From CADCWK01 sp964244115 (GTDB lineage: Bacteria > Chloroflexota > Chloroflexia > Thermomicrobiales > UBA6265), in the NCBI GenBank assembly GCA_964244115.1, contig CAXTHM010000002.1, forward strand, positions 1-64,000: DNA of 64,000 nucleotides, read 5' to 3'. Under the pieces are notes generated by a model. It made no database searches and had not been told where the DNA came from. It saw only the letters and a list, made by a program, of their open reading frames with translations. The position numbers and the translations under genes are program-made. Positions 60,845 through 64,000 of the stretch are shown here, piece after piece (positions within the stretch are counted from its first letter, which is position 1; the number at the start of each line of letters is the position of its first letter).

Positions 60845-61789
60845 TCAGGGCAGCAGCGTCCGGAGCTGCCGCGCGCCCCGCTCGAAGTAGTCGCGCAGGC
60901 CATCCGGCGCGTCGTCCTCGGGGTACCAGCAGATCGAGAGCACGGCGCCGACGTACGCCCAGGCGATCAGATCCCTCTGGTCGATCCCCCAGATGGCCGA
61001 GCAGATCGGCAGACGTCGCCGCACGACGTCCAGGTAATCGTCTCGTTCGACGACGCCGGACGGGTTGTACATCCAGGCGGCCACCTCGAACCCGGGATCT
61101 CCGTAGAGTCCCTTGGGATCGATGATCGCCCAGTCGCCAGTTTCCCGCCGCAGCAGGTTCTGGTGCTGGAAATCACCGTGCAGCAGGTTTGTCCGGGTCG
61201 ATCGGTCGAGGAGCGCGTTTGCCAGCGCCTGTGCTTCCGCGATCAGGTCCGTCGCGACCCAGTTCTCGCGCGGTGACCAGTCGAGCAAGGCACGCATCCA
61301 GTGACGCAGTGGGACGAGCCCCGACGGGTCCGGCACGGTGCGCCACATCGTCGCGACGGTTCGGGCCGCGAGGCGCGTGGCGTCGTCATCGGACATCGCC
61401 ACCTCCTTGAGTTGGGTGCCTGGCACCATTCGCTCGATCACCATGGCGCTGCGCTCGAGATCGACGTCGTACTGACGAGCTACGTTCGAACTCGCCGCGA
61501 GCCGGAGGGCGGTCGCCTCGGCGCGGAACTCATCGCCCAGCGGGGATGACTTGATCACGACCGGTCCGAGCCGGGCGGAATGACCGAGCAGGACGAGCGT
61601 GATGAACGTGTCGGGGATGTCAGGATCGAGCGTGATGTCCCAGCGGTCGCAGAGATCGGCCACCGTCTCCGGCAGGGCATCGAGCCAGCCAGGGATGAGG
61701 TCGCCCTGCTTTGCCCAGCTGGCGACGCTGCCGACGAGACGCCGGGGGATCGGCGTGCCGGTGTGGAGCCGTCGGTCGTCTTCAGGCAT
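60845..61789 (-). CDS. APH(6)/hydroxyurea-phosphotransferase-like kinase
   Basis: Protein of 314 residues in the aminoglycoside/hydroxyurea antibiotic-resistance kinase family. N-lobe: VLLGHSARLGPVVIKSSPLG (Lys) and SAMVIERMVPGTQL; C-lobe: TNLLHGDFQHQNLLRR (catalytic Asp in HGD, Asn) and AIIDPKGLYGDPGFEVAAWM (DPKG as Mg-binding). StrB-like enzymes 6-phosphorylate streptomycin, but many chromosomal members act on other metabolites, so resistance is only a possibility. AAGGAG lies 5 bases before ATG 61789. Divergent from rseP. Confidence 0.82.
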   Translation of the reverse strand: MPEDDRRLHTGTPIPRRLVGSVASWAKQGDLIPGWLDALPETVADLCDRWDITLDPDIPDTFITLVLLGHSARLGPVVIKSSPLGDEFRAEATALRLAASSNVARQYDVDLERSAMVIERMVPGTQLKEVAMSDDDATRLAARTVATMWRTVPDPSGLVPLRHWMRALLDWSPRENWVATDLIAEAQALANALLDRSTRTNLLHGDFQHQNLLRRETGDWAIIDPKGLYGDPGFEVAAWMYNPSGVVERDDYLDVVRRRLPICSAIWGIDQRDLIAWAYVGAVLSICWYPEDDAPDGLRDYFERGARQLRTLLP

Positions 61790-62126
61790 CGATACTCCTT
61801 GCGGCCGCGGTGACGATGACGCGGTAGGTCGAGTGGTCGAATCGTCACACATCACGTCGCACCTCGTCGCCGGCTCGGTCAGCCTCGGCGCGTCCGGTGG
61901 GACCGGTCCGCGACCTCTCCGCCGATGCTCCGGTGAGGACGATCGAGCGGCGTTGCGCCAGCCGTGGTACGCACCTACCATAGAGCGGCTCCCGTCAGAA
62001 CGGCTCTCGTCGTTCCCGTGAACCGAGGACCAGAACGTTCAGTATCCGCGCCTTGCCCGCCACCGATACCAGCGCCGGATCGCCCGCCGCCACCATCGGC
62101 CGATCGCCACACGCCAGGGGACCTCT
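61790..62126. other. 337-bp divergent intergenic region
   Basis: Between the APH-like gene (minus) and rseP (plus). The best promoter-like pair for the plus strand is TTGCGC (61953-61958) - 17 bp - TACCAT (61976-61981). No coding frame or hairpin supported. Confidence 0.4.
61953..61981 (+). promoter_or_regulatory. Candidate rseP promoter
   Basis: TTGCGC and TACCAT separated by 17 bases, leaving a leader of about 138 nt before the TTG start of rseP. Moderate hexamer matches only. Confidence 0.35.
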
Positions 62127-63734
62127 TTGGACGGTTTGCTCATCATCCCCATCCTCGCGATCCTGATCATCGCCCACGAGCTCGGCCACTACTGGGCCGC
62201 TCGCTCGGTCGGCGTCAAGGTCGAGGAGTTCGGCATCGGCATCCCCCCTCGCGCCAAGGGCTGGGAGCGAAACGGCGTGATCTGGTCGCTGAACTGGATC
62301 CCGTTCGGCGGCTTCGTCCGGGTCAAGGGCGAGGACGCCGGCGACATGAGCGCCGACTCAATGAACTCCAAGCCGCCGCTCCAGCGGGCCTTCTTCCTGA
62401 TCGCCGGCTCGTTCATGAACGTCGTCCTGGCCCTGGCCCTGATCATCGCGCTGGTCGGCTTCCTCGGCGTGACCCAGGAGCGCGTCTATGTCGGCTCGGT
62501 CGTGCCGGACGCCCCAGCCGCGGCGGCGGGGCTGCTGCCCGACGACCGGATCGTGCGAGCCAACGGCGAGGAGATCGACGACAGCACGCAACTGACGTCG
62601 ATCATCAATGACAACCGGGGCCAGCCCGTCGAGCTGACGCTCCAGCGCGGCGGCGAGGAACTCAGCGTCACCGTGACGCCGCGCGAGAACCCGCCGGCTG
62701 GCGAGGGGGCGACCGGGCTCGGCCTCCTGCCGACCACCACGGCCAGTATCGACGTCGAGACGGTTGTCCCCGGTGGGGCGGCCGAGGCAGCCGGCGTCCA
62801 AGTCGGCGACCGGGTCGTGGCGATCGACGGCGTCGAGATGACCGACTCGGTCATCTTCAACCGGACGCTGCTGGCGGCTCAAGGCGAAACGGTCACACTC
62901 GGCGTCGAGCGCAACGACGATCAAGTCGACCTGCCACTGGCTGTGCCGTTCGCCGGGATCGACGTCACCCAGGTGACGACGCAGTCGCCGACCTCGGTCG
63001 CTGGCCTTCTGCCGGGCGACGCGATCCTTTCGTTCAACGGCGTGCCGCTGCGGGATGCCGCGTCGTTCGGGTCGGCCCTGACCGCTGCCCGGGGCACGAC
63101 GGCGAGCGTCGTCGTGGACCGCAAGCTGCTCGCGGCGACACCCGGGTCGCCGGTCGCCGGGACGTTGATGGCGCTGTCGGTGCCCGTCCCCGCTTTCGCC
63201 GCCGACGCCGACTACCTCGAAGCGCTCGGTCTGGCTGCCGCCCAGCCACCCGTCGACGAGCTGATCGGCACCTCGGCCGAATTGGCCGTGATCTACGCCA
63301 ACGTCCCGGCCGGCGAGGTTCTTCAGACCGGCCTGGCGGACGCCTGGGACCAGACGACCGCGATGGTCGACGGCATCCGGCAGCTCGTTACTGGCGAGCA
63401 GGACCTGAGCAACCTGGCCGGCCCAATCGGGATGGGTCAACTGACTAGTGAGTTGCTGGACCAGACCGCCGAAGCTCCCTGGGTGGCAATCGTCCGCTTG
63501 ATGACCTTGCTTTCGCTAAACCTCGCCGTCCTGAACTTGCTGCCGTTCCCGGCGCTGGACGGTGGGCGCCTGTTATTCGTCATTGTCGAGATGATTCGTG
63601 GTGGTCGCAAGATTGCGCCAGAGAAAGAAGGCATTGTTCACTTTGCTGGACTGATCATGCTACTGCTCGTGATGTTTGCTGTTGCCTTCAACGATGTCGG
63701 CCGAATATTTCAAGATCACAGTTTCTTGGAGTAG
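62127..63734 (+). CDS. rseP: Site-2 intramembrane metalloprotease
   Basis: Protein of 535 residues, the RseP/SpoIVFB-type intramembrane zinc protease that releases membrane-tethered regulators. HELGH near residue 17 (LIIAHELGHYWAARS) starts the first helix, and NLLPFPALDGGRLLF near residue 470 supplies the third zinc ligand. Two PDZ domains lie between (SVVPDAPAAAAGLLPDDRI and VETVVPGGAAEAAGVQVGD, plus a third degenerate PDZ-like copy TTQSPTSVAGLLPGDAILSF). TTG start at 62127 with AGGGGA upstream; earlier frames lack a start. The last 90 or so codons use noticeably more A/T-ending codons than the rest of the gene. Confidence 0.93.
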   Translation: MDGLLIIPILAILIIAHELGHYWAARSVGVKVEEFGIGIPPRAKGWERNGVIWSLNWIPFGGFVRVKGEDAGDMSADSMNSKPPLQRAFFLIAGSFMNVVLALALIIALVGFLGVTQERVYVGSVVPDAPAAAAGLLPDDRIVRANGEEIDDSTQLTSIINDNRGQPVELTLQRGGEELSVTVTPRENPPAGEGATGLGLLPTTTASIDVETVVPGGAAEAAGVQVGDRVVAIDGVEMTDSVIFNRTLLAAQGETVTLGVERNDDQVDLPLAVPFAGIDVTQVTTQSPTSVAGLLPGDAILSFNGVPLRDAASFGSALTAARGTTASVVVDRKLLAATPGSPVAGTLMALSVPVPAFAADADYLEALGLAAAQPPVDELIGTSAELAVIYANVPAGEVLQTGLADAWDQTTAMVDGIRQLVTGEQDLSNLAGPIGMGQLTSELLDQTAEAPWVAIVRLMTLLSLNLAVLNLLPFPALDGGRLLFVIVEMIRGGRKIAPEKEGIVHFAGLIMLLLVMFAVAFNDVGRIFQDHSFLE

Positions 63735-64000
63735 CGAAGCTTCTCACTCTTCCTTCTCCAATGTCGACCACATCGATTGCGGGTTGCCGATTTCTTCTAA
63801 GAGTGATCGACGACCGGCATCCGGTGAGGCGACGAGCGATCAGTTGGCCGTGCCAGCGCGTATTTAGATGAGGTGGTGCGTGATGACGAAGGCGGCGGCC
63901 AGAAAATGGGAGAAGACGACGATCGCGCCAGTCCGCTCAGTGCAGCGCATCAGCTCGCCGAAGCCTTCTAACTACGCCTCCGGCCGCTCCCTGACTCATC
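63735..64000. other. Region of lower GC after rseP, no clear gene
   Basis: GC content drops from about 63440 onward into this region. On the minus strand 63864-63950 encodes MRCTERTGAIVVFSHFLAAA and VITHHLI, a short hydrophobic frame with a stop codon immediately upstream of the open segment; it could be the tail of a decayed gene or element. Nothing else could be supported. Confidence 0.3.
63864..63950 (-). pseudogene. Short hydrophobic ORF, possible gene remnant
   Basis: A 28-residue frame with one hydrophobic stretch (GAIVVFSHFLAAAFVI) ending at a TAA (63864-63866). A TAG at 63972-63974 interrupts the same frame upstream. Family not recognised; listed only because it lies in a compositionally distinct segment. 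Confidence 0.15.

Overview
The window looks like chromosome of a high-GC bacterium of the phylum Chloroflexota, most likely a Thermomicrobia/Sphaerobacter relative. This is an inference from the overall gene character: very GC-rich DNA, strong GGAGG ribosome sites, monoderm-style secreted proteins with Ala-x-Ala signal peptidase sites, a menaquinone gene (menA), a homodimeric GlyRS and the MEP-pathway gene ispG. No rRNA, tRNA, phage, plasmid, complete insertion sequence or CRISPR array was recognised. One 10-N scaffold gap (25808-25817) interrupts a nitrilase-family gene.

Layout. 1-4.1 kb: an XpaC-like membrane protein, a large von Willebrand A (VWA) protein, a 30-residue membrane peptide and a GNAT acetyltransferase. 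4.1-8.7 kb (minus strand): nrdA-nrdB, a chlamydial-type class Ic ribonucleotide reductase, behind a promoter that overlaps an NrdR-type box and feeds into a cobalamin riboswitch. 9-13 kb: a DapA-family aldolase, then the two proline-catabolism genes (P5C dehydrogenase, proline dehydrogenase). 13-19.6 kb: an AceE-like transketolase-family enzyme, an ABC exporter, and a lineage-specific secreted protein. 20-29 kb: a peptide-uptake operon (binding protein and two permeases, no ATPases) followed by an S51 peptidase, nitrilase, M42 peptidase and amidase, which together suggest peptide/amide scavenging. 29-37.5 kb: DUF1269 protein, Maf, EEP-fold hydrolase, VWA-RTX protein, endonuclease III, GH13 amylase, a degenerate DUF2064 protein and a secreted alpha/beta hydrolase. 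37.5-42 kb (minus): ispG and a three-gene Gfo/Idh/MocA - ThuA - sarcosine-oxidase-like operon. 42-46.6 kb: a second VWA protein and a 964-residue secreted modular protein. 46.7-51.6 kb (minus): an SsuABC-type importer translationally coupled to menA and followed by a metallophosphoesterase. 52-56.4 kb: two tandem secreted S41 peptidases. 56.7-63.7 kb: glyQS, a Xer recombinase, alanine dehydrogenase, an APH(6)-like kinase and rseP.

The most notable system is the nrd locus. NrdB has Phe where the tyrosyl radical normally sits and Glu at the first metal-ligand position, with all other class Ic residues in register with Chlamydia R2. Its expression appears to be gated by B12 (riboswitch) and by NrdR. 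Non-genic structure includes a dispersed palindromic repeat family with 17-bp terminal inverted repeats (five copies, full or partial), a second short GTAGGGGCG repeat family, and a perfect 4 x 14-bp tandem repeat between the divergent maf and EEP genes.
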